The notes below the pieces were generated by a model. That model did not search any database, was not told the origin of the DNA, and worked only from the letters and a program-made list of their open reading frames with translations. From Succinivibrionaceae bacterium (GTDB taxonomy: Bacteria; Pseudomonadota; Gammaproteobacteria; Enterobacterales; Succinivibrionaceae), in contig JAHZGH010000009.1 of the NCBI GenBank assembly GCA_019420905.1, positions 186,001 to 250,000 on the forward strand: 64,000 nucleotides of DNA, given 5' to 3'. The position numbers were made by a program, and so were the translations under genes. This document shows, one piece after another, positions 44,201 to 52,432 of the stretch. Numbering within the stretch: the stretch's first letter is position 1; every line of letters starts with the position of its first letter.

Positions 44201-44489
44201 CGCCATATTATTTAACAGTATCTCACCTTTACGAATTTTATTTTCATCCTATTTTATTACTAATAAATACTCAGCTGCTGCAAACTACACTACTAACTAC
44301 TTTCAACAAAAATTATCATAATCTATTAACTACATATTCTATTTAGAGCATAATTATCGAATTTTAATTATTAGTTATTAGGTTACTTTGATTCTATTTT
44401 GAATAGCTTGTACATTATATTTAATAGTATATAAATTATAAAAAGAAGTACTATTTATTGAGAGTTATAGTTTAAGTTTGTTTTTCATT

Positions 44490-44517
44490 TTGGATAAATT
44501 ACCCTATGGTGTATAAT
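44490..44517 (+). promoter_or_regulatory. Sigma-70 promoter of ribA
   Basis: TTGGAT at 44490-44495 and a consensus TATAAT at 44512-44517 with 16 bases between, 32 bases upstream of the ribA start. Confidence 0.78.
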
Positions 44518-44549
44518 CTTCATGCTTTAAACTTACTAGGGAAACACAA

Positions 44550-45149
44550 GTGTCAATTACATTAATTCAAGGACCGGTAGCAAAACTCCCGACTCGACAC
44601 GGGATTTTCAACATCACCGTCTTTCGTGATCAGCAGCTTTTAGATCACGCTGTAATTTCTATGGGCAAGCTTGATGACGATCAGCCGGTTTTATGTCGTA
44701 TTCATTCCGAATGCCTCACCGGAGATGTCTTTGGCAGCCTGCGCTGTGACTGCGGCTTCCAGCTTGATGCGGCTTTAGAAAAAATCGCTCAGGTAAAACG
44801 CGGTGCCTTATTATATATGCGCCAAGAAGGCCGCGGCATTGGGTTATTCAACAAGATCAGAGCTTACCGACTTCAGGATCAAGGTCTTGATACCGTTGAT
44901 GCCAACTTACGTTTAGGATTCCCCTCTGATGCCCGTCACTACGATCTTTGTGCCGAAATAATGCGTCGCTTAGGTTTTACTAAGGTAATTTTAATGACAA
45001 ATAACCCAAGTAAAATCGATGAGTTAAATGAGCACGGCATAGAAGTTGTTGCACGTGAAGCTTTAGAGTACGGACGTAATAGTTATAATGAAAACTATTT
45101 AGATACTAAAGCTGAACGTATGGGACATCTGCTTCATCATCAGGACTGA
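44550..45149 (+). CDS. ribA: GTP cyclohydrolase II
   Basis: The first step of riboflavin synthesis from GTP. RIHSECLTGDVFGSLRCDCG near residues 50-69 gives the three zinc cysteines, MRQEGRGIGL near 92 the catalytic region, and TNNPSKIDEL near 150 the conserved exit motif. The 199 residues match the stand-alone RibA. The start is GTG with AGGGA eight bases upstream. No ribB domain is fused. It is monocistronic between its promoter and terminator. Confidence 0.95.
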   Translation: MSITLIQGPVAKLPTRHGIFNITVFRDQQLLDHAVISMGKLDDDQPVLCRIHSECLTGDVFGSLRCDCGFQLDAALEKIAQVKRGALLYMRQEGRGIGLFNKIRAYRLQDQGLDTVDANLRLGFPSDARHYDLCAEIMRRLGFTKVILMTNNPSKIDELNEHGIEVVAREALEYGRNSYNENYLDTKAERMGHLLHHQD

Positions 45150-45156
45150 TAAAATA

Positions 45157-45187
45157 AAAAGTCTTTGTTTTTTTACAAAGACTTTTT
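45157..45187 (+). terminator. Terminator of ribA
   Basis: AAAAGTCTTTGT and ACAAAGACTTTTT pair around a T-rich loop, eight bases after the ribA stop. The arms give a T-run on both strands. Confidence 0.87.
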
Positions 45188-46194
45188 AGCTATCAGCTTT
45201 TCTTTAAATAAATATGCTTAAGTACTATATCTAAAGCGGTATAAGTTCTGCTCTTTTCTTAATCCTCTGAATACTCTGGCAAATTTACTCCATCAAATTG
45301 TAATCCCTTTGCGCTGTAATATGCTGCATAAATTTAAGCACATATTTATAGAGTATAAAACCGCATTTTGATAATTGAGCTTAATTTAATATCTTAAATT
45401 TTACTGATTTAAAATTATATTCAGAATAGAAACTACATCTTTTATGTAATCAGCAAGTTCATAATACTGAACATTATCGCCGACGCAGAATAATTCAATA
45501 AGACTTGTAAGAATAACCTGTATCGAACATATACATATTTCAATATAAAATATTTTTATATTTGATCTTTAATATATTGCTAACAGCAGCCTAAGCCGTC
45601 TTGTTCTATTGGCTAAAAGCAAATTAAAACCCAGCAGAGCTAGTACCGAATTCAGCCTATCCCGTGTCATTTAATTTTATAAGCAAATTTCTAGGGATCT
45701 ACATACTGCCTTTTAATTTCTTTATTATCTCCTTCTTTAAAAAGAATATTCTGCACTAATGACCACTTAATATCTTTAAACCGAATATGTTAATTGTACT
45801 TATGAAGATCTGTCTCAAATACATGACATTCAAAGGTATTTTTTGCTTATACATTATAACTTTTTCTGAAATCTTGTAGCAAAATAAACTTCCCTGTAAA
45901 TTTTATGAAATCAGAATGAAAAAACGCTGTTTCTTTTATTGATTGCGGTAAGCAGAAAAAGCAATCTAAAAAAGACCTTGTAAATACTATGTCTTACATC
46001 TTCAAAAGATTTTCTTTATTTAATATATCCGTTCTTTCTGCTGATAATTATAGTAATGAAATAATTATGAATTTTTAGAAATAATTAAAAAATATAGCTA
46101 CAATATAAAACAATAAAAATATTGTGAACAAAAATAACATTATTACTAATTATGTTATTTAAAGTTTGTTATAAGTATATTTTATGGAGGATTT
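45188..46194. other. One kilobase without a recognisable gene
   Basis: No frame of useful length, tRNA or repeat family was found. An 8-bp inverted repeat AATAACAT/ATGTTATT (46133-46159) lies 35 bases upstream of the next gene and may be its operator. The rest is AT-rich and may be decayed coding sequence or contain a small RNA. Confidence 0.55.
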
Positions 46195-46524
46195 ATGGAA
46201 GCAAGCAAATACATCTTAAAAAACATTGCAGATGACGAAGAATTAAGATGTATTATTTCTTCTTCTAAAGGTCTGTTTAACTCAAATCCTGATATTGCTA
46301 TTACTTCTAAGAGAGTTTTCGCTCGCTACAGTGATGGCAAATCTTTTAGTTTTCCTCTCAACAAAATAAAAAATATAGAAATAGTGCCGAACAAAGGCTT
46401 ATTTGGCAGAGAGAAAGAGTCAGGTGTTATCAATGTAATTGGACCTTACAATAAGATTATAAAAATTGTTACTGACAATCTTAACGAAACTAATAAATTG
46501 ATTAGAAAAAATATCTCCTTATAA
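46195..46524 (+). CDS. Small PH-domain-like protein
   Basis: A 109-residue soluble protein preceded by a good GGAGG site. The pattern of strands, DIAITSKRVFARYSDGKSFSFPLNKIKNIEI then a closing helix (LNETNKLIRKN), resembles bacterial PH/YokE-like domains. Such domains are often single and of unknown role; no partner gene is adjacent. It is AT-rich and sits between two gene-poor stretches, suggesting recent arrival. The function is unknown. Confidence 0.65.
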   Translation: MEASKYILKNIADDEELRCIISSSKGLFNSNPDIAITSKRVFARYSDGKSFSFPLNKIKNIEIVPNKGLFGREKESGVINVIGPYNKIIKIVTDNLNETNKLIRKNISL

Positions 46525-46560
46525 GTTTATATTATAAAGAATTGAAATTTACATAAATAC

Positions 46561-46746
46561 ATGGAGCAGCCTATCAATAATATTTTTATTGATAAACTGT
46601 TCCTCAATAATCTAATCTTAACTGAAAATATACAAAATTATCTATTTAGACAAAGCTATGATGAAATTCTAACAAAACTTAATAAAGCAAAAATACAGAC
46701 TGTTTTCTGTGAAAGAAATATTGCCTATAACAAAAAAAGAGACTAA
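46561..46746 (+). CDS. Doubtful 61-residue open frame
   Basis: A short frame directly after the PH-like gene on the same strand (MEQPINNIFIDKLFLNN start). It has no ribosome site and matches nothing I recognise. The composition is what random AT-rich sequence would give. It is kept only because no other feature occupies this place. Confidence 0.2.
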   Translation: MEQPINNIFIDKLFLNNLILTENIQNYLFRQSYDEILTKLNKAKIQTVFCERNIAYNKKRD

Positions 46747-46828
46747 AATAATCTTTTGTCTTATAAAGATAAAGATTTATTTAAAATTTGAGATTGCTTT
46801 AGAAAAGAAAGCTAGGAAGGATTCCAAG

Positions 46829-46918
46829 TGGCGGATGGAGTGAGATTCGAACTCACGGAGGGCGGAAACCCTCGACGGTTTTCAAGACCGTTGCATTCAA
46901 CCGCTCTGCCATCCATCC
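46829..46918 (-). tRNA. tRNA-Ser(TGA), CCA encoded
   Basis: On the - strand the acceptor GGATGGA pairs with TCCATCC, followed by G and CCA. The anticodon loop CTTGAAA gives anticodon TGA (UGA), reading UCA. The long GC-rich variable arm is of serine type. It is divergent from tusE, 22 bases away. Confidence 0.96.
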
Positions 46919-46940
46919 GCTGGAACGAGGTGTATTATAC

Positions 46941-47270
46941 ATGAGTTTTTTTTATAATGGAAGAGAAATTTTAACTGATAACGAAAATTTTTTAAAAAAT
47001 TATGATGATTGGTCTGAAGACCTCATGGAATACATGGCAAAAGCCGAAGGATTAGAGCTTACAGACAATCACAGACTTGTAATTAAAACTGTTCAAGACT
47101 ATTTTAAAGAATATGCAACAACTCCACCTATACGAGGTCTTATAACTTTATTAAAAAAGCAGGGACATGCTGAATTAAATTCAATTGCCCTTGCTGTTCT
47201 GTTTCCAAATGGAGCTGCTAAAACAGCTGCACGCCTGGCAGGCTTGCCCAAACCAGTAAAATGCATTTAA
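46941..47270 (+). CDS. tusE: TusE/DsrC-family sulfur relay protein
   Basis: A 109-residue DsrC/TusE protein. WSEDLMEYMAKAEGLELTDNHRLVI near 25 and PNGAAKTAARLAGLPKPVKCI at the C-terminus are typical, with the penultimate Cys that accepts persulfide. The second DsrC Cys is absent, so it is TusE (tRNA 2-thiouridine synthesis) rather than dissimilatory DsrC. Confidence 0.9.
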   Translation: MSFFYNGREILTDNENFLKNYDDWSEDLMEYMAKAEGLELTDNHRLVIKTVQDYFKEYATTPPIRGLITLLKKQGHAELNSIALAVLFPNGAAKTAARLAGLPKPVKCI

Positions 47271-47274
47271 AAAA

Positions 47275-47305
47275 AATCCCCAAGCTTTTATCTTGGGGAT
47301 TTTTC
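47275..47305. terminator. Bidirectional terminator between tusE and pgsA
   Basis: AATCCCCAAG and CTTGGGGATT form a perfect 10-bp stem with a 7-base loop and A/T runs on both sides, serving the two convergent genes. Confidence 0.9.
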
Positions 47306-47321
47306 GTTTATAAATTAAAAA

Positions 47322-47945
47322 TCATTTTTTCTCGATCTCTTTTGTATTTTTCTCTTCGCTTTTGCTTTCTTTTACAAGCATGGTAGTAAGACCAACTTTT
47401 AAGTACATAATCATTGACCAAATAGTCAAAATAGTAGCAATAAACAACATACCTAAAGCTGCATAAATAATCGGATCGTTATAACGCCAAATCAGCAGAG
47501 CTAAAGATATAAGCTGAATAGTTGTCTTCCATTTTCCTACCCAGCTTACAGCTACAGAAGATCTTTTACCTAATTCTGCCATCCATTCGCGTAGGGCAGA
47601 TACGGTAATCTCACGAGCTACAATAATCATTGCAGGAAGACTTACAAAAAGATTTATATGCGGGAAATATTCATTCACATGTACAGAATAATATTCAACA
47701 ATCAAAACTAAAGCTACGCAAACAATAATCTTATCGGCAACAGGATCCAAAAAGGCTCCGAACTTAGTCTCCAAATGCAGTCTTCTAGCTAAAAAGCCGT
47801 CTAAAAGATCGGTCAATGCTGCCACCACAAATACTATCGCAGCATAAAAATTAGATAAAGGAGTAGGATAATAAAATAAAATAACAAAAACAGGGATTAA
47901 TCCCAGCCTGATTAGAGTCAAAATATTAGGTAAATTCAGCATCAT
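47322..47945 (-). CDS. pgsA: CDP-diacylglycerol-glycerol-3-phosphate phosphatidyltransferase
   Basis: An inner-membrane enzyme that makes phosphatidylglycerol phosphate. The CDP-alcohol phosphotransferase motif DLLDGFLARRLHLETKFGAFLDPVADK is at about residues 45-71 with all the Asp residues. Several hydrophobic helices and 207 residues fit PgsA, with a charged Lys/Glu tail. GGGAG precedes the two adjacent ATG codons. It follows truA. Confidence 0.92.
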   Translation of the reverse strand: MMLNLPNILTLIRLGLIPVFVILFYYPTPLSNFYAAIVFVVAALTDLLDGFLARRLHLETKFGAFLDPVADKIIVCVALVLIVEYYSVHVNEYFPHINLFVSLPAMIIVAREITVSALREWMAELGKRSSVAVSWVGKWKTTIQLISLALLIWRYNDPIIYAALGMLFIATILTIWSMIMYLKVGLTTMLVKESKSEEKNTKEIEKK

Positions 47946-47975
47946 TAGTCTCTCCCTATTCTTTTTTATTATAGA

Positions 47976-48761
47976 CTATGGCAGCCAGAGCGGACCTAAG
48001 AAATCACGCTTAGGCAAATTATATTCACTTGGATATGTAACATCTACAAGATATAGACCGTCAGGTCTTGCTGTAGGACCTGCCTTTGATCTCTGCTGAG
48101 ATTTAAAAGCTTCTTCAAACCATTGCAAATCATGCTCACCTGAACCTACTGGCAGCAAAGACCCTACTATATTACGCACCATATGATTTAAAAAAGCATT
48201 AGCGGCAATATCGAAAATGATAAAAGGACCTTGTCGGCTAACATTGATAAAATGCACGCAACGATTTTTACTTGAAGTTTCATCATCGGCACCGCAAAAG
48301 CTAGCAAAATTGTGTTCACCTATCAGCATTGCGGCAGCCTTCTGCATAAGCTCTATGTCATAATTACCGCTATAGATAGAGACGCCGCGCTTTAAAATAC
48401 CTGGCCTATGCTGAGTATTCTGCAGAATGTAACGATAACGCCTGGCTCTTGCAGAAAAACGTGCATGAAAGCTGTCATCAACATGGCGGGCCCAGGTAAC
48501 GGCTATATCATCTGGAAGATTACCATTTGTACCTAATACCCAGCTTCTGTCAGAGCGTTCTTTATCAGTATCAAAATGCACTACTTGTCCTGTAGCATTC
48601 ACTCCGGCATCAGTACGCCCAGCACACTGAATTTCAATCGGAGCTGCAGCTACGCAAGATAAAGCCCTTTCCAATTCTCCCTGAATAGTTGTTTTCGTGT
48701 TTTGACGCTGAAATCCAAAGTAATTCCAACCTGCATATTCTATGCCCAGCGCAATTCGCAC
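47976..48761 (-). CDS. truA: tRNA pseudouridine(38-40) synthase TruA
   Basis: It modifies U38, U39 and U40 in the anticodon arm. IEYAGWNYFGFQRQ at the start, CAGRTDAGVNATGQVVHFDT near 46-65 with the catalytic Asp, and RYRYILQN near 107 are TruA signatures. The 261 residues match. Confidence 0.94.
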   Translation of the reverse strand: MRIALGIEYAGWNYFGFQRQNTKTTIQGELERALSCVAAAPIEIQCAGRTDAGVNATGQVVHFDTDKERSDRSWVLGTNGNLPDDIAVTWARHVDDSFHARFSARARRYRYILQNTQHRPGILKRGVSIYSGNYDIELMQKAAAMLIGEHNFASFCGADDETSSKNRCVHFINVSRQGPFIIFDIAANAFLNHMVRNIVGSLLPVGSGEHDLQWFEEAFKSQQRSKAGPTARPDGLYLVDVTYPSEYNLPKRDFLGPLWLP

Positions 48762-48772
48762 AAAAAACTCCT

Positions 48773-49168
48773 TTAGCCTTTAAAAATCTTAAATTTGGCA
48801 ATAACATAGGTAATAATAGTCACAACAGCCATCGCCACAATTAAGGCAGGCAATCCCGAGACTACATATTTTACCAGCAGATAAACAATTACATTACGCA
48901 ATAGCAAAGTGGAAATTGCTAATGCAAAAAAAGCCCCCATATTTCCGGCTTTTTTAAAGGTGATGTAGCGGTGACCAAAATAAGATACCCAAAAAGCGCA
49001 TAAAAAAGCTGTTGTAGTAATGACATTTTCACTAAAGTTTGTAAAAAGCTCCATAACAATAGTGATAGACAAATCCACCGCTGTTGCAGCTCCGCCAACG
49101 ATAACAAAACGCATAAGCTCCCATAAGCTTTTTTGAGAGCTTAAATTTTTAATGCTATCTATCCTCAT
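48773..49168 (-). CDS. GtrA-family membrane protein
   Basis: A 131-residue protein with four hydrophobic helices and the GtrA opening LMRFVIVGGAATAVDLSI. GtrA proteins flip or position undecaprenyl-phosphate-linked glucose for glycosylation of LPS O-antigen or related polymers. It overlaps the adjacent glycosyltransferase by 14 bp, the usual gtrB-gtrA pairing. Confidence 0.86.
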   Translation of the reverse strand: MRIDSIKNLSSQKSLWELMRFVIVGGAATAVDLSITIVMELFTNFSENVITTTAFLCAFWVSYFGHRYITFKKAGNMGAFFALAISTLLLRNVIVYLLVKYVVSGLPALIVAMAVVTIITYVIAKFKIFKG

Positions 49169-50174
49169 CGTTATGGGTAACCCCGACTTTGGTGATTTTT
49201 ACGCCTGCAGGCAAATCTTTATGCAAAGGTCCTGTTACTTTAGATACAACGTATACAGGTCTTCCTTTAATTTCCTCACTCAATCGGCCCAGATATTCAC
49301 CTAAAATACCAATAGAAATTAATTGCACTGCGCCTAAGAAAAGAACAACACATAAGGTAGAAGCATAGCCTGGGACTGAAACGCCTTGAATCATAACCTC
49401 AAAGATAATCCAGAGCATATAAACTAAAGCTACAAAACCTATACCGCCGCCAATATACGACCATACCCGCAAAGGCAATGAGGAAAATGAAACAATTCCG
49501 TCTAAAGCAAAGTTCCATAATTTCCAGTAATTCCATTTAGTTTGTCCGGCAACGCGCTGCGGACGCTCATACCCTACGCCTTTTGAGCTAAATCCAGGCC
49601 AGGCATATAAGCCTTTCATAAAGCGATTACGCTCAGGTAACTGACGCAGCGTCAAAACAATCTTACGATCTATAAGACGAAAATCACCTACATTTGACGG
49701 GATCTTGACACGATTTGATAGTTTATTGAAAACATAATAAAAGCCGCCTGAGGTAACACGCTTAGCTTCTGAATCCTGAGATCTGTCTACTCGTACACCA
49801 TAAACGTTATCAATGCCTTCATCACGCCAAATTCTTATAAATTCCAAAACAATCTCTGGAGGATCCTGCAAATCTACATCCATCGGAATTAGAGCATCAG
49901 CATCGATTAAATCTATAGCCGCACTCATAGCAGCTTCTTTTCCAAAATTGCGAGATAGCTTAATTAAGCTGATTTTATCTTCAGTTTCCTGCAGCCTAGC
50001 GATAATCTCTGCAGTGTCATCCTTAGATCCGTCATCAACAAAAACAATTTGCAAATGATTGTAAACTGAAGCTAATTTTTCCTTTACAGCCTTAACAAAG
50101 GTTTCAACCGTCTCATGTTCATTAAATACCGGAACTACTAGAGCCACGGTATAATCATCTTTACGCGTATTCAT
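49155..50174 (-). CDS. GtrB-type family 2 glycosyltransferase (undecaprenyl-phosphate sugar transferase)
   Basis: A 339-residue family 2 glycosyltransferase with two C-terminal transmembrane helices. LVVPVFNEHETVETF near 12, IVFVDDGSKDDT near 43, DVDLQDPPE near 99 (DxD) and GQTKWNYWKL near 207 are the GtrB/DPM1-like motifs. It probably loads a sugar from a UDP donor onto undecaprenyl phosphate. Together with gtrA it can glycosylate surface polymers; the third, strain-specific transferase of such systems is not nearby. ArnC-like activity is a less likely alternative. Confidence 0.87.
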   Translation of the reverse strand: MNTRKDDYTVALVVPVFNEHETVETFVKAVKEKLASVYNHLQIVFVDDGSKDDTAEIIARLQETEDKISLIKLSRNFGKEAAMSAAIDLIDADALIPMDVDLQDPPEIVLEFIRIWRDEGIDNVYGVRVDRSQDSEAKRVTSGGFYYVFNKLSNRVKIPSNVGDFRLIDRKIVLTLRQLPERNRFMKGLYAWPGFSSKGVGYERPQRVAGQTKWNYWKLWNFALDGIVSFSSLPLRVWSYIGGGIGFVALVYMLWIIFEVMIQGVSVPGYASTLCVVLFLGAVQLISIGILGEYLGRLSEEIKGRPVYVVSKVTGPLHKDLPAGVKITKVGVTHNDEDR

Positions 50175-50189
50175 ATTTTAGTCAGTATA

Positions 50190-50849
50190 TTAATCAGTCA
50201 AAAATTCGTGTCGCGACAATTGATTTTTCTTGAATAAACCACCTAAGGCGGTAGTAGTTGTCGATGATGCAGGATCTCTTACTCCTCGAGATTTAACACA
50301 ATAATGGGTAGCTGTAATCGTTACAGCAACATTACGCGTATTCAATAAAGTTTGTACGGCAACTAAAATCTGCTGCGTTAAGCGTTCCTGAACCTGTGGT
50401 CTATGTCCAAAAAATTGCACAATACGATTTATTTTAGATAAGCCTATAATCTTATCTTCAGGAATATAGGCAACCTTAGCAACGCCATCCATTACTACAA
50501 AATGATGCTCGCAAGTTGAGGTAACGGTGATGTTATTAACCTTAACCATCTCATCAAAATGCATTTTATTTTCAAAAACGCTGACTTTTGGAAAATTACG
50601 ATAATCAAGGCCTGAAAATACTTCATCTACATACATGCGAGCAACGCGTGCAGGAGTTTCCATCAAGCTGTCATCGCTCAGATCCAGCCCCAAGGTTTTC
50701 ATGATCTCCTGCATATGCTTAGCAACAATCACTTTCTTTTCTTGCGAACTTAAGCCGTTATCAGCCCACGGAGTTTCCAAACCGCGACTGATCAAGGCAT
50801 CTCTAACTAAAATTGCCTCCTTGCTCAATTCACTATCTTGCAGCATCAT
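50190..50849 (-). CDS. folE: GTP cyclohydrolase I
   Basis: The first step of tetrahydrofolate synthesis. TSTCEHHFVVMDG near 108 has the zinc Cys and His residues, IGLSKINRIVQFF near 139 and RPQVQERLTQQ near 153 are signatures, and HYCVKSRGVRD near 181 carries the second zinc Cys. The 219 residues match the E. coli enzyme. It overlaps the NIF3-like gene by 17 bp. Confidence 0.95.
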   Translation of the reverse strand: MMLQDSELSKEAILVRDALISRGLETPWADNGLSSQEKKVIVAKHMQEIMKTLGLDLSDDSLMETPARVARMYVDEVFSGLDYRNFPKVSVFENKMHFDEMVKVNNITVTSTCEHHFVVMDGVAKVAYIPEDKIIGLSKINRIVQFFGHRPQVQERLTQQILVAVQTLLNTRNVAVTITATHYCVKSRGVRDPASSTTTTALGGLFKKNQLSRHEFLTD

Positions 50850-51621
50850 ATACTTGAACGTCCTTTTCTAATGAAAAATGCAAATGACGATGCTCTAAAC
50901 CATAGCGACGGCTTAAATAATCTCCTAAGCGTTTAATTCCTCCTTGTTCGGAAGCATGATGTCCCAAAACAAATACCGGTGTACCGCTTTCTGATGATAA
51001 ATGATAAGTCTGTTCATTAACATCGCCTGTAATTAGAGCTTGAAATTGCGGTGAAGGATTATCGTCTAATAAAAAGGATCCTGAGCCCGTACATACAGCG
51101 ATCTTCTGCAGCAAAAGTTTAGAATCGCAATTGCCAAGCACCTCAACTTTAGTATCCAGCTCTAAAGACAGCTTTAAAGCTAATTGCTCTACAGTTAAGG
51201 GTTCAGCTAAAAATCCCTGCATAGCTATGGACTGCATCACTCCCTTTTGCACATAATCTATATCCTCAAGACCTGCAATATCACATATATAGCGATTATT
51301 GCCTACAGTTAGATGTGCATCTAAAGGTAAATGATAAGCTAAAAGATTTAAATTAGCCTCTAAAAGAGCATTTAAACGATCTTTCATGGTACCAACAACG
51401 CGAAAATCCTGTCCGCGCCAGAATAAGCCATGATGAACAAGTAAAGTATCAGCACCTTCCTCTACAGCCGCATCAATTGCCTCCAATGAAGCTGTAGCAG
51501 CCGTTACAATTGAGGTACACTCTGAAAACCCCTCTACCTGCAGGCCATTTAAAGACGGATCCTTGAATTTATCTGCCTCTAAATAATCGTTGATACAAGA
51601 TTCAAGCTCTCTAATTTGCAT
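50833..51621 (-). CDS. NIF3-like dinuclear metal-binding protein (YbgI)
   Basis: A 262-residue NIF3/YbgI family protein, sometimes annotated GTP cyclohydrolase 1 type 2; the function is unsettled. DTLLVHHGLFWRGQ near 60, AYHLPLDAH near 97 and the GHHASEQGG stretch near 220 hold the metal ligands. ATG at 51621 has GGAG five bases upstream, so the TTG before it was not used. It overlaps folE by 17 bp. Confidence 0.88.
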   Translation of the reverse strand: MQIRELESCINDYLEADKFKDPSLNGLQVEGFSECTSIVTAATASLEAIDAAVEEGADTLLVHHGLFWRGQDFRVVGTMKDRLNALLEANLNLLAYHLPLDAHLTVGNNRYICDIAGLEDIDYVQKGVMQSIAMQGFLAEPLTVEQLALKLSLELDTKVEVLGNCDSKLLLQKIAVCTGSGSFLLDDNPSPQFQALITGDVNEQTYHLSSESGTPVFVLGHHASEQGGIKRLGDYLSRRYGLEHRHLHFSLEKDVQVYDAAR

Positions 51622-51629
51622 CAATACTC

Positions 51630-52430
51630 CTAGTGGCTGACCACATTACATTTATATCCAGTACGACTTTGAATCTCTGAGGCTAAACTCTTTGCAGCTT
51701 CTCGAGAATTAGCAAAACCAGCATAAATACGAACTGCACTCTTGCCATTTACATTGATTACTTGAGTAACAGGCTTATATCCTGACATTTTAAGCTTTGC
51801 CAAAACGGAATCAGCATTATTCTTATTTGAAAAAACACCAACTTGTAGGGCAAACTCACCATTAGCTTTAACACTATTAGTATTTGAGTTCTTTGGAGTA
51901 GAAGCAGCAGGCTTATTTTGTGCAATATTCTGCTTGGCATTAGATGCCGAAGTCTCGCTCTTCTTAGGAGATTGAGAAGTACTATGAGCAGAAGGCAAAA
52001 CCTCCTGAGTCTGCGAGCTACTGTAGAGCGATTGATCTTTTTGAGAGTTTAACGGCTGAGCGTCAATAATAGCCGGCGCAGGACCAAACATATTATCATC
52101 AGGAACCTCTAATTCTTCCTGGGGCTGTGAGGCATTACTGGTAATTAAAGGAGCATTGTTATTATTTGGAACAGGAATAGCCGGAACATTGCCGGTTGAT
52201 GACAAGGTATCATCCTCAGGAGCCAGCAAATCAGTATAGTCATGCTCAGCCGGACTTACTAACTGTCCATTTTTATCTAAAATTGCTCCCTGATCGTTTA
52301 CGGCAATAGCATCTTCATCTTGAACGTATACCTGACGGGGATCCATCATCGCAGGAACAATGATCATAATCAACGATATTATGACCAAAAGTCCGATTAG
52401 ACGATTTCGCAAGCTTTTACTAATTGACAT
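51630..52430 (-). CDS. dedD: SPOR-domain protein DedD
   Basis: A septal cell-division protein. A short cytoplasmic start is followed by a transmembrane helix (LLVIISLIMIIVPAM, about 14-28), a long Ser/Asn/Pro-rich periplasmic linker from 30 to 185, and a C-terminal SPOR domain (GEFALQVGVFSNKNNA to the end) that binds denuded peptidoglycan. The last codons of folC supply its GAGGAG ribosome site. The accD-folC-dedD order is conserved in gammaproteobacteria. Confidence 0.87.
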   Translation of the reverse strand: MSISKSLRNRLIGLLVIISLIMIIVPAMMDPRQVYVQDEDAIAVNDQGAILDKNGQLVSPAEHDYTDLLAPEDDTLSSTGNVPAIPVPNNNNAPLITSNASQPQEELEVPDDNMFGPAPAIIDAQPLNSQKDQSLYSSSQTQEVLPSAHSTSQSPKKSETSASNAKQNIAQNKPAASTPKNSNTNSVKANGEFALQVGVFSNKNNADSVLAKLKMSGYKPVTQVINVNGKSAVRIYAGFANSREAAKSLASEIQSRTGYKCNVVSH

Positions 52431-52432
52431 AA

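Larger units (their letters stand above)
43965..44549. other. Divergent intergenic region between cmk and ribA
   Basis: About 585 AT-rich bases. It holds a perfect 14-bp palindrome (44187-44200), an 8-bp inverted repeat AATATTAT/ATAATATT near 44080, and the ribA promoter at 44490-44517. No open frame is credible and no FMN riboswitch structure was recognised. Confidence 0.6.

Noticed and set aside
43965..44549. FMN riboswitch ahead of ribA
   Set aside because: No RFN-type conserved helices were seen, and the promoter lies only 32 bases before the start codon, leaving no room.
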